Below are positions 35,709 through 43,724 of a stretch of DNA of 60,705 nt, in pieces (the stretch's first letter is position 1; each line of letters opens with the position of its first letter). The notes under the pieces were generated by a model. The model was not told the DNA's origin and did no database searches. It saw nothing but the letters and a program-made list of their open reading frames with translations. Location: contig JAJEGM010000041.1 in the NCBI GenBank assembly GCA_022819825.1, forward strand, positions 1-60,705, in the 5' to 3' direction. The stretch is from Acidimicrobiia bacterium. Lineage in GTDB: Bacteria; Actinomycetota; Acidimicrobiia; Acidimicrobiales; Bin134. The position numbers and the translations under genes were made by a program.

Positions 35709-36599
35709 GTGACGATGATCACCTGGGTGGATGAGTCCCCCCGCAAGCGGCCGGCGTTCGTTGCTGCCTTCACCGGTTGGAACGACGCCGGCGATGCCGC
35801 CTCTGGAGCGCTGGCCTGGCTGGCCAGCCGCTGGGAGACCACCGAGGTGGCCACGCTGGACCCCGAGCCGTTTTACGACTTCGCTGACACCCGACCCCGG
35901 CTTCACTTGGAGGACGACGGCTCCCGGTCGCTGATCTGGCCCAGCAACGACCTGATGGCGGCCACCGTGACCGGCGCAGAGACGCCCGACGGCGCCGACA
36001 CCGAGTTGGCCCTGCTGGTGGGCACCGAGCCTCAGCTCAAGTGGCGGACCTTCGCCCAGCAGATCGTGGACATGGCCCAGCGGCTCGACAGCCCGCTGGT
36101 GGTCACCCTGGGGGCGCTGTTGACCGACGTCCCCCACACCCGGCCCACCCCCATTTACGGCAGCAGCGACGATCCCGAGATGGCCGCCCAGCTCGGCCTC
36201 ACCCCCTCCAGCTACGAAGGCCCCACCGGCATCGTTGGGGTGCTCCACAACGCCTGCGCCACCGCCGGGCTGCAAACCGCCTCACTGTGGGCCGCGGTGC
36301 CGGGCTATGCCTCCGAGATTCCCTCCCCCAAGGCCTCCCTCGCCCTGGTGCGGAGGCTGGGAACCCTGTTGGACCTCTCCCCCGACACCTCGGAGCTCGA
36401 GGAGATGGCCGAAAGCTACGAGCGGCACGTGTCCGAGCTGGCCGACCAAGCCGACGAGACCTCCGACTACATCGCCGAACTGGAGAGCGCCTACGACCGG
36501 GAAGCCGAAGAGAACGGCGAGATAGAGGAGATGCGCTCCACCGACCCCGGCGAATTCGTCGACCAAATAGAGCAGTTCCTCCGCGACCAGCCCAGCTGA
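35709..36599 (+). CDS. PAC2-family protein (proteasome-assembly-chaperone-like)
   Basis: The 296-residue protein matches the actinobacterial PAC2 family: FVAAFTGWNDAGDAASGAL near the N-terminus, TVTGAETPDGADTELALLVGTEPQLKW in the centre (split by a turn), and GVLHNACATAGL. A charged helical C-terminus (about 215-296) may form a coiled coil. In eukaryotes and archaea PAC2 proteins help assemble the proteasome; the bacterial role is not established. The start is GTG at 35709 with GGTTGGGCGG upstream; an ATG two codons later is possible. No proteasome genes are in the window. Confidence 0.85.
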   Translation: MTMITWVDESPRKRPAFVAAFTGWNDAGDAASGALAWLASRWETTEVATLDPEPFYDFADTRPRLHLEDDGSRSLIWPSNDLMAATVTGAETPDGADTELALLVGTEPQLKWRTFAQQIVDMAQRLDSPLVVTLGALLTDVPHTRPTPIYGSSDDPEMAAQLGLTPSSYEGPTGIVGVLHNACATAGLQTASLWAAVPGYASEIPSPKASLALVRRLGTLLDLSPDTSELEEMAESYERHVSELADQADETSDYIAELESAYDREAEENGEIEEMRSTDPGEFVDQIEQFLRDQPS

Positions 36600-36638
36600 T
36601 CCAAATTCGGTCCTGACCCTGGCGACCAGCCCAGCTGA
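36583..36638. repeat. 17-bp direct repeat echoing the 3' end of the PAC2 gene
   Basis: GCGACCAGCCCAGCTGA occurs at 36583-36599, where it is the last codons and stop of the PAC2 gene, and again at 36622-36638 in the intergenic region, a 39-base period. The arrangement closely parallels the repeat at the GNAT gene end. Confidence 0.85.
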
Positions 36639-36673
36639 CGGTACCGATCGGCGCTAGGCGGCGGCCGGGGAGC

Positions 36674-37369
36674 TCAGCCTTCGTGGTTGCCGCGCCAGGG
36701 TGGGGTGCGGGGGTGGTCGAAGAGGAACTCGATGGGTTCGCCGCGGATGGCGGCGAAGGAGTGGGACAGCCACCAATCGCTGCCGTGGACGCCGTCGGGG
36801 AGGTTGTCGGGGCCGAAGAATCCAACGTCGCTGCACTCCAGGGGGTGGGGATCGAGTTGACCGCCCACCGCCCGGCACAGGAACACCATTGAGTACATCG
36901 GCACGGTGGTGAATCCTCGGCGCAGGCCGTCGTGGATGGCGATGGGCCGCTCCACCTCGCAGACAATGCCGGTCTCCTCCAGCACCTCCTTCACCACCAC
37001 CTCTGAGGGGGAGTAGCCCACGTCGGCCCAGCCGGTGGGGTACAGCCACACCCCGGAGTCGGCCCGCTGCACCAACAGGATCTCGCCGCAGTCGTTGCCC
37101 ACCACCGCGCCCACCGCCACCTTGGGGGTGACGTAGCCGGGCACCCCGTCGCCCACCGACTTCATCCACTCGGCCACGAAGTTGTCGGGTGTCCAGCCCG
37201 TGCTCAGCGCGGCGGCCATGTCGGCGGCCACGTGCAGCACCTCCTCGAACCGCTCCTGCTCGTACTTGTTGTCGGTGAAGGCCAAGCCGGTGCGGGCGAT
37301 CCCGGCCAGAGCCTCCGACCACCGCCTCAGGTCGCCTTCCCCTACAACGGCCCGGCCTTCGTCAGTCAT
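36674..37369 (-). CDS. Nudix hydrolase with Nudix_N-type N-terminal domain
   Basis: From the ATG at 37369 the product has 231 residues. The N-terminal helical domain (RRWSEALAGIARTGLAF, FEEVLHVAADMAA) resembles that of Nudix_N proteins such as CDP-choline pyrophosphatases. The Nudix box is GWADVGYSPSEVVVKEVLEE followed by TGI. It is slightly degenerate: the first conserved Glu is Tyr and the RE pair is KE, but the EE pair is intact, so activity is likely but the metal site may differ. It probably hydrolyses a nucleoside diphosphate derivative. A TTG start 17 codons upstream would overlap glnD and is not used. It lies 25 bases downstream of glnD. Confidence 0.8.
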   Translation of the reverse strand: MTDEGRAVVGEGDLRRWSEALAGIARTGLAFTDNKYEQERFEEVLHVAADMAAALSTGWTPDNFVAEWMKSVGDGVPGYVTPKVAVGAVVGNDCGEILLVQRADSGVWLYPTGWADVGYSPSEVVVKEVLEETGIVCEVERPIAIHDGLRRGFTTVPMYSMVFLCRAVGGQLDPHPLECSDVGFFGPDNLPDGVHGSDWWLSHSFAAIRGEPIEFLFDHPRTPPWRGNHEG

Positions 37370-37394
37370 AGCCGCTAGGTGGTCCCAACCGCCC

Positions 37395-39737
37395 TCATAC
37401 CCGAGTAGAGCAGGTATCAATGGCGTGCTGAAGGGCCAGATTGATCTCGTCGATGTGGTCTGGATCGGTCACCTTGCTGCCCTCGCCGTCGCGCACGTAA
37501 TAGGCGTGGACCACATCCCCACCGAGGTCTTGCACCTTGGCGCTGAGGATGTCCAGCCCGAGCTGCGACAGGGCGCTGGTAACCCGGCTCAGCAGGCCGA
37601 TGCGGGCCTGGGCGGCCAACTCGATGATGGTGGCGGTGGAGGAGGATTCGTTGTCCACGCTCACTTTGGGGGCGATAACCGGCCGGGGGCTGAAGTCGGG
37701 CTCAACCTCGTAGGTGCTGATCCGCTCGGCCAATCGGGCCTCGATCGCCAATCGGCCGGCCAGGGCCTGCTCCACATAGGCGGTGACCTGAGGCCAGTCG
37801 ATCTCCAGGCCCAAAGTGCTCTCCACCTGGAACCGCTCCAACGCCATCCCATACTCAGAGTGTGCCGCGGCCAGAAGCACCCGCAGACCGCTCAGCGCCA
37901 GCGCCCCCGCCACGCGGGAGAACATGCCGTGCTGGTCAGGGGCGATCACCAGCAGGGTGTCGCCCTCGCCCAGCACCAATCGCTCGCCGGCCTCCATCAT
38001 CCCCCGCTGCTCGGGGGTGGGGAACCTCGACGTGATCTCGTCGATGTCGCCGCCCTCCATCACGTGAGCGCAGCGGGCCACCAGCTCGCGCACCAGGCTG
38101 GCCTTCCACGCACTCCACGCCGAAGGGCCGGTGGCCACCGAATCGGCCTCGGTGAGTGCTCCCAGCAGACGCAGGGTCTCCACCGAGCGGGCCTGGCGGG
38201 CCACGTCGGCAATGGTGTCGGGGTCTTCCAGGTCGCGCCGGGTGGCCACGTCGGGCAACAGCAGATGGTGCTCCACCATGGCCACCAGCACGTCCACGTC
38301 GGTGGGCGGATACCCCATCCGGTGGGCGATGTCGGCCACCAACTCCATACCCACCTCGGTGTGGTCGCCGGGGTAGCCCTTGCCAATGTCGTGGAGCAGG
38401 GCTCCCACCACCAACAAGTCGGGGCGGTCCACCCGGTCGACCAGATCGGCGGCCAAAGCGGCGGCCTCGCACAAGTGCCGATCCACGGTGAACTGGTGGT
38501 AGGCGTTGCGCTGGGGACGGCTGCGATTGGGCGCCCATTCGGGCAGGATGCGCACGAAAAGGTCCATCTGGTCCAACGCTTCGATCACCGGTGGGGCGGC
38601 GGCACCGGTCAACAATGTGTCCACGAACGCCTTGCGGGCTTCGTCGGGCCACCGATCCGGCATGGGAGCCATTTGCTCCTGAAGGCGCTCCAGGCTGTCG
38701 CGGTCCATACGCAGCCCATGGGCGGCAGCCGCCCGGGCCAAGCGCAGAGCAGTGCAGGGATCGGCGGCATCAGCGTCGGCGGCCAGCACCGCCCGGCCCT
38801 CATGCACCACCACGCCGGCATCCAGCTCCGTGTTGTTTCGGCTGGTACGGCGACGCAGCCGGCGACGCCACTCGGGGGGGAGCTCGGAATCCCGCAGCCA
38901 GGCCCATATCTCGTCGCTGCGCCAGGCAATCGACCGGGCCGAGCTGGCGATGGCGCCCATCAGCTCATCGGCATCGGCATAGTCCAGCGCGGCGGCCACC
39001 CCATCCTGCTCTTGGAGCAGAAGCTGGTCGCCGGGACGATCGGTGGTGCGGTGCAGCTCCACCCGAGCAGCCAGGATCACCTCGTAGTCGGCCCGCAACT
39101 CGCGGCTGTCGGCTTCGTCCATCTCGAACACGCCCTCTTCGGCCCACCGAAGCGCATGCACGTCTCGCAGCCCTCCCCGCCCCTGCTTGAGGTCGGGCTC
39201 CAGCTTGAACGCCACCTCACCGCTGCGCCGATGGCGCTCGGCCACTCTCTGGGCCAGCAGGGGAAGCCACCGCCGGGCGCTGCGCCGCCACTGGTTGGCG
39301 TTGTCGGCGGCAATGTCACCCGACAGCTCGGCATCCCCGGCAATATGACGGGCATCCAGTAGCGATGTGGCGGTGTCCAGGTCGGATTTGGCCAAATCCC
39401 GAGTCTCCCGAGGCGTCCGCACCGAATGGCCCAGCTTCAGCCCTTCATCCCAGATCGGATACCACAGCCGGGTGGCGATGTCGCCGATGTCGGGGCGGTC
39501 GCGGTGCAACAGCAGCAGGTCGATATCGCTGTAGGGACACAGCTCGGCCCGCCCGTACCCGCCCGCCGCCACCAGCGCAATGCCCTCGGGGTCGGCCACC
39601 TCGGCGGCGAAGATGCTTTGGAGCCACTCGTCGGTCCGACGGGCCAGGGCGCGGCACAACACCGTCCCCACCATGGCGCGATCGGCCAGCAGCTCGTCGC
39701 GGCGCAGTGCGCTCGTTCTCGCCTCGCCAATTGCCAC
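37395..39737 (-). CDS. glnD: PII uridylyltransferase/uridylyl-removing enzyme
   Basis: The 780-residue protein has the complete GlnD architecture. There is an N-terminal nucleotidyltransferase with GGYGRAELCPYSDIDLLLLH (59-78), the central KQGRGGLRDVHALRW block, an HD domain with LLHDIGKGYPGDH, and two C-terminal ACT domains (DQHGMFSRVAGALALSG and ARIGLLSRVTSALSQLG). It senses glutamine and modifies the PII protein; actinobacterial GlnD enzymes are adenylyltransferases in the cases studied, so the nucleotide could be AMP. The start is GTG at 39737. It lies downstream of the ammonium transporter, but the PII gene glnK usually found between them is absent. Confidence 0.93.
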   Translation of the reverse strand: MAIGEARTSALRRDELLADRAMVGTVLCRALARRTDEWLQSIFAAEVADPEGIALVAAGGYGRAELCPYSDIDLLLLHRDRPDIGDIATRLWYPIWDEGLKLGHSVRTPRETRDLAKSDLDTATSLLDARHIAGDAELSGDIAADNANQWRRSARRWLPLLAQRVAERHRRSGEVAFKLEPDLKQGRGGLRDVHALRWAEEGVFEMDEADSRELRADYEVILAARVELHRTTDRPGDQLLLQEQDGVAAALDYADADELMGAIASSARSIAWRSDEIWAWLRDSELPPEWRRRLRRRTSRNNTELDAGVVVHEGRAVLAADADAADPCTALRLARAAAAHGLRMDRDSLERLQEQMAPMPDRWPDEARKAFVDTLLTGAAAPPVIEALDQMDLFVRILPEWAPNRSRPQRNAYHQFTVDRHLCEAAALAADLVDRVDRPDLLVVGALLHDIGKGYPGDHTEVGMELVADIAHRMGYPPTDVDVLVAMVEHHLLLPDVATRRDLEDPDTIADVARQARSVETLRLLGALTEADSVATGPSAWSAWKASLVRELVARCAHVMEGGDIDEITSRFPTPEQRGMMEAGERLVLGEGDTLLVIAPDQHGMFSRVAGALALSGLRVLLAAAHSEYGMALERFQVESTLGLEIDWPQVTAYVEQALAGRLAIEARLAERISTYEVEPDFSPRPVIAPKVSVDNESSSTATIIELAAQARIGLLSRVTSALSQLGLDILSAKVQDLGGDVVHAYYVRDGEGSKVTDPDHIDEINLALQHAIDTCSTRV

Positions 39738-39783
39738 TATCCGTCGAGGCTAGCGGCCTGACCCCACTTCGGTGAGGCCGGGA

Positions 39784-40998
39784 CTAGTTGTTGTAGGCCG
39801 TTTCGGCGTGGTGCGACTGGTCGAGGCCGACGCTTTCATCCTCAGACGAGGCCCGGATTCCCATGGTGCGGTGGAGCACCAAGGCGATGATGTAGGTGGC
39901 CACGAAGCTGTAGGCCATGACTGCCACGATGGACAATATCTGGTTGCCCAGCAGCTCCCCGCCGCCGAAGAACACCCCGTCGATGAAGTCGGCGCCTTCG
40001 TAGACACCGGAGTCGGCAAAGAACCCGATCAGCACCCCGCCGATGATCCCGCCGAACATGTGGATGCCCACCACGTCGAGGCTGTCGTCGTACTTGTAGC
40101 GCAGCTTGAGCCCGATGGCGAGGAAGCACAGCACCCCGGCCGCGGCCCCGATCACGATCGATGCGAGCGCCCCCACAAAACCGGCCGCCGGGGTGATGGC
40201 CACCAGCGCGGCCACGATGCCCGAGGCCATGCCCAGCGCGGTGGGCTTGCCGTCCTTGAGGGTCTCGGCCAGCATCCACGAGCACAGCCCCGCCGCTGCC
40301 GCCAGGAAGGTGGTCAAAAAAGCATGGGAAGCACCGGCATCGGCAGCCAGAGCCGATCCGGCGTTGAAGCCGAACCAGCCGAACCACAGGATGCCGGCGC
40401 CCAGCAGCACCAGCGGCAGGCTGTGGGGGAAGTCCACATCACGAGGCCAGCCCTTGCGGGGGCCGAGCACCATGACCAGGGCCAAAGCGGCGGCCCCGGC
40501 GTTGATGTGGATGGCGGTTCCGCCGGCAAAGTCGTGGGCCGGCAGCTTGGCGATCCAGCCTTCGCCGCCGTAGATCCAGTAGACCACCGGCGAGTACACA
40601 ATGAACGACCACACAGGCACGAAGATGGCCCAAGCGGAGAACTTCATGCGCCCGGCCACTGCACCGGAGATGAGCGCGGGGGTGATAACCGCGAAGGTCA
40701 TGCCGAACACGAATTCCCGCTTGCTCTCGAAATCGTCGATGCCGTTCAAGAAGGCGGCGTCAAAGTCTCCGAAGAGCGGAAGGCTCCAATCCCCGGAGGC
40801 GAATCCGAAGCCGAACACTGCCCACAACAGGGGGACGATGCCCAAGCAGTACAAGTTCATGTTCATCATGTTGAGCACGTTCTTGGTGCCGACCATGCCC
40901 CCGTAGAACAGAGCCAGGCCCGGCACCATGAACATCACCAGAGCTGCGGATACAAGTACCCACGCAGTACTGCCCGCGTCACCGATAGCGAGGTCCAT
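39784..40998 (-). CDS. amt: Ammonium transporter (Amt/MEP/Rh family)
   Basis: The 404-residue membrane protein has eleven or so hydrophobic segments and the Amt signatures: ALFYGGMVGTKNVLNMM, GGTAIHINAGAAAL, the pore His pair (AIHINAG and VVGIHMFGG), and ILWFGWFGFNAGSAL. The acidic C-terminal tail is the usual PII contact. ATG at 40998 has GGAGG five bases upstream; a GTG one codon before is a poorer choice. It conducts ammonium or ammonia into the cell. It lies 46 bases upstream of glnD on the same strand, so the two are probably cotranscribed under nitrogen control. Confidence 0.94.
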   Translation of the reverse strand: MDLAIGDAGSTAWVLVSAALVMFMVPGLALFYGGMVGTKNVLNMMNMNLYCLGIVPLLWAVFGFGFASGDWSLPLFGDFDAAFLNGIDDFESKREFVFGMTFAVITPALISGAVAGRMKFSAWAIFVPVWSFIVYSPVVYWIYGGEGWIAKLPAHDFAGGTAIHINAGAAALALVMVLGPRKGWPRDVDFPHSLPLVLLGAGILWFGWFGFNAGSALAADAGASHAFLTTFLAAAAGLCSWMLAETLKDGKPTALGMASGIVAALVAITPAAGFVGALASIVIGAAAGVLCFLAIGLKLRYKYDDSLDVVGIHMFGGIIGGVLIGFFADSGVYEGADFIDGVFFGGGELLGNQILSIVAVMAYSFVATYIIALVLHRTMGIRASSEDESVGLDQSHHAETAYNN

Positions 40999-41092
40999 CA
41001 CACCCTCCGAAAGTTGTCGACATCTTCACGTTCGCACTGCGGCACCGCCAGTATGCCAGGTTGAGCCGCTCCGGCTCCGAACCGTCTTCATC

Positions 41093-41108
41093 CCGTCATA
41101 TATGACGG
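41093..41108. promoter_or_regulatory. Perfect 16-bp palindrome upstream of amt
   Basis: CCGTCATATATGACGG at 41093-41108 is a perfect palindrome, 95 bases upstream of the amt ATG and overlapping the stop codon of the minus-strand gene 41096-41557. It has the size and symmetry of a dimeric regulator site. It could also act as a short hairpin ending that upstream transcript, but no T-run follows. Confidence 0.4.
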
Positions 41109-41557
41109 CGGCGGTGTACGAATGCCTTGGCTGCTCCCCAGTTCAGACCGAGTTCTCGCAGATCGGGATGGATGTCGCCGAATGATGCCGGAGTCAGGTC
41201 ATAGGCGTCGTCGGGGAAGCGGTCGATGGCGAAGTCGTCCCGCTCCACCGGGATTGCGCCGGCGGCGCTCAGCACCTCGGTGGGGTAGCGAACTGCCCGG
41301 CGCAGGACGGAGAGGGGATTCTCCCGCTGGTGGTCGATGTCGGCGGCCAGCAACCGGGCCACCTCGCCTCCGATCTCAGCCGCCGCGGCCGATCCGGCCG
41401 CCTCGGCCGCTTTGCGGGTTTCAGGGTCGACCTCCGGCAGACGGGCTTCCACCGCCGACACCACCCATTGGGGCAGAGCTTGCCTGATTCCCTCTGCCAA
41501 CTCCTGAGCGCACTCGCCAAGCTGCTGTTCGGCGGCCCGCAGCTCGGCGTCGGTCAA
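41096..41557 (-). CDS. Conserved-looking hypothetical protein downstream of larE
   Basis: I do not recognise this 153-residue protein. It is helical and charged at the N-terminus (about 1-85, Ala/Glu-rich, LGECAQELAEGIRQALPQWV), with a C-terminal part containing DDFAIDRFPDDAYDLTPASFGDIHPDLRELGL. No signal peptide or membrane segment is seen. Its start is a TTG at 41557 that overlaps the larE stop (TTGA), so it is probably translated together with LarE. Codon usage matches the genome, which supports a real gene. A role linked to LarE is only suggested by position. Confidence 0.7.
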   Translation of the reverse strand: MTDAELRAAEQQLGECAQELAEGIRQALPQWVVSAVEARLPEVDPETRKAAEAAGSAAAAEIGGEVARLLAADIDHQRENPLSVLRRAVRYPTEVLSAAGAIPVERDDFAIDRFPDDAYDLTPASFGDIHPDLRELGLNWGAAKAFVHRRRHI

Positions 41558-42372
41558 GGGCGCGGGGCCGATGGGCCCGATACCGACCGGTCGAGGCCCA
41601 GGACGGCGTTCAGATTGCCGGAGCGGAGGCCCTCCAAATCCAGCGTGGCGTACCGGTAGCCGGCTTGGCGCACCGCCTCGACGACCGCGACCCGCTGGGC
41701 CACCACATCGGCCAAGCGCTCATCGGGCACCTCGATGCGGGCCACATCCCCGTAGTGGCGCACCCGCAGCTCGGCGAAACCCAAGAGGCGCAGGGCGGCC
41801 TCAGCGTCGCCCACAGAAGCCAGCGCACCCAGCGTCACCGGTGTGCCGTAGGGGATCCGAGAGGCCAGGCAGGGGGCGGCCGGCTTGTCCCAAGTCCGCA
41901 GCCCCAGCCGCTTCGACCACTCCCGCACATCGGCCTTCGAGAAATCGGCATCCACGAAGGGGAACACTGCGCCCCGCTCTTCGGCGGCCTGCTGGCCGGG
42001 GCGGTGGTCGCTCAGGTCATCGGTATTCACCCCGAGAGCCACCGTTGCTGAAGTGATTTCGGCCAACGGCGCCACCGCCTCCATCAGCGCGTCCTTGCAC
42101 CAATAGCAGCGGTCGCCGGCGTTGGCCACATAGGCAGCCTGCTCCATCTCGGTGGTTCGCACCTCGCTCCACCGCAGCCCCCACTCGGCGGCCAGTGCCG
42201 CGCAATCATCCCGTTCGGCGTTGGCCAGCGACGGTGACACGGCGGTCACAGCGTGGGCCTGGTCGCCCAGCACATCGTGGGCCACCCAGGCGAGGAGCGA
42301 TGAATCGGCGCCACCGCTGAAGGCCACCACCACCCTGCCCAACTCGGCCAGGTCGTACCTCAGCCGCTCCAT
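41554..42372 (-). CDS. larE: LarE-type ATP-dependent sacrificial sulfur transferase
   Basis: The 272-residue PP-loop ATPase has SGGADSS (19-25), the conserved DRCYWCKD segment and KPAAPCLASRIPYG with the Cys that donates sulfur in LarE. LarE builds the nickel-pincer cofactor of lactate racemase and related enzymes by sulfurating a nicotinate derivative. LarB, LarC and LarA are not in the window, so either they are elsewhere or this member acts in another tRNA- or cofactor-thiolation step. The ATG at 42372 is favoured by GGGAGG upstream; a GTG three codons earlier is possible. Confidence 0.87.
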   Translation of the reverse strand: MERLRYDLAELGRVVVAFSGGADSSLLAWVAHDVLGDQAHAVTAVSPSLANAERDDCAALAAEWGLRWSEVRTTEMEQAAYVANAGDRCYWCKDALMEAVAPLAEITSATVALGVNTDDLSDHRPGQQAAEERGAVFPFVDADFSKADVREWSKRLGLRTWDKPAAPCLASRIPYGTPVTLGALASVGDAEAALRLLGFAELRVRHYGDVARIEVPDERLADVVAQRVAVVEAVRQAGYRYATLDLEGLRSGNLNAVLGLDRSVSGPSAPRP

Positions 42373-42449
42373 ATCACCCACCTCCCTATTGTGGCCCTTG
42401 CACCGCTACATCCCCAACGCCGACAAATGGAGCGCTACGCTCAACAGGA

Positions 42450-43724
42450 GTGCGGCGGGGGAAGATTCTCCTGGGCCTGGCGTTGGGCCTGTTGATGGCG
42501 CTGGCGGTGCCCGCGCTGGCCCAAGACGGCGCCGACCACGGCCAGACCCAGCTGAACGGAACCATCCGGTTCGGCTTCGACCAGTTCTTCGAGGGCGTGA
42601 CAATCACGGTGGCCGACTCGTCGGGCGCAGAGGTCGGACAGGCGGCCACTGATGCGGATGGCCGGTGGAGCGTGCCGGTGCCAGGCCCCGGCGCCTACCG
42701 GGTGAGCATCGACACCGGAACCCTTCCCGAAGGCATCGGGCTGAGGGAGGGCCAAGAATCCGTCGTTGATGCCGTGGTGGACGCGGGCCAATCCCGGGCG
42801 GTGGTGTTCGCCGTGGGAGAAGCGCCCAAGGGGACTCCGTTCGGCGAGCGGGCCGCCCAGACGGTGTTCAACGGCTTCAAGTTCGGGCTCATCATCGCCA
42901 TGAGCGCCATTGGGCTGTCGCTCATCTACGGAACCACGGGTCTGGTCAACTTCGCCCACGGCGAACTGGTCACGTTCGGCGCGGTGATCGCCTGGTACTT
43001 CAACAGCTCTTGGGGTGAGCTGAATCTGATAGTGGCCGCCGTGCTCACCGTGATCGTGTGCGGAATGCTGGGCGCCGGTTTGGAATCGGGCTTGTTCCGC
43101 CCGCTACGGGCCCGACGGCTGGGCATCTTCCAACTCGTGGTGATCACCATCGGGCTGTCACTGCTGGGAAGACAGCTGGTCCAGCTCTTCTTCGGGGCCG
43201 AGCCCCTCCCTTACCGCGACTTCCAAGTACAGGAGCGCTGGGAATTCGGACCGTGGGCGGTCACTCCTCGGGAGGTGGCCACCATCGCAGTCATCATTGC
43301 CGCGCTGGTGGCAGTGGGGCTGATGCTTCAGAAGACCCGGTTCGGCAAGGCCACTCGGGCGGTGGCCGACAACGCCGATCTGGCCGCGGTGTCGGGCATC
43401 AACGTGAACCGGGTGGTGCTCATCGTGTGGGTGATGGGGGCGGCGCTAGCCGGCCTCGGAGGCGTGTTCCAGGGTCTCGACGCCGACATCGACCCGTTTC
43501 TGGGCTTCCAGCTTCTGCTGCTGATTTTCGCCGGGGTGGAACTGGGCGGTTTGGGCACGGCCTACGGCGCTCTGGCCGGATCGCTCATCATCGGCATGTC
43601 CACCGAGGTGAGCACTCTATGGATCTCCCCGGAGCTGAAGTTCGTGGTGCCGCTGGCCGCCCTCATCCTGGTGCTGCTGCTCCGTCCTCAAGGCCTCTTC
43701 GGGGTCAAAGCGCGGGTGGGATAG
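42450..43724 (+). CDS. livH: Branched-chain amino acid-type ABC permease LivH with secreted N-terminal domain
   Basis: The 424-residue protein is about 130 residues longer than normal LivH. Residues 1-25 are a signal peptide (ILLGLALGLLMALAVPALAQ), and residues about 30-115 form an extracytoplasmic beta domain of carboxypeptidase-regulatory type (GTIRFGFDQFFEGVTITVAD, then TDADGRWSVPVPGPGAYRVSI). LivH proper begins near residue 130 (VFNGFKFGLIIAMSAIGLSL) with GLVNFAHGELVTFGA, GINVNRVVLIVWVMGAALAG and about eight spans. The fused domain could contact the receptor or the envelope. The start is GTG at 42450 with AGGA directly before it, unusually close, so the exact start is uncertain. First gene of livHMGF. 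Confidence 0.88.
   Translation: MRRGKILLGLALGLLMALAVPALAQDGADHGQTQLNGTIRFGFDQFFEGVTITVADSSGAEVGQAATDADGRWSVPVPGPGAYRVSIDTGTLPEGIGLREGQESVVDAVVDAGQSRAVVFAVGEAPKGTPFGERAAQTVFNGFKFGLIIAMSAIGLSLIYGTTGLVNFAHGELVTFGAVIAWYFNSSWGELNLIVAAVLTVIVCGMLGAGLESGLFRPLRARRLGIFQLVVITIGLSLLGRQLVQLFFGAEPLPYRDFQVQERWEFGPWAVTPREVATIAVIIAALVAVGLMLQKTRFGKATRAVADNADLAAVSGINVNRVVLIVWVMGAALAGLGGVFQGLDADIDPFLGFQLLLLIFAGVELGGLGTAYGALAGSLIIGMSTEVSTLWISPELKFVVPLAALILVLLLRPQGLFGVKARVG

Noticed and set aside
37182-39362. A 726-codon open frame on the plus strand
   Set aside because: It is the antisense shadow of glnD; the translation has a low-complexity His/Gln/Gly composition and no recognisable domain.
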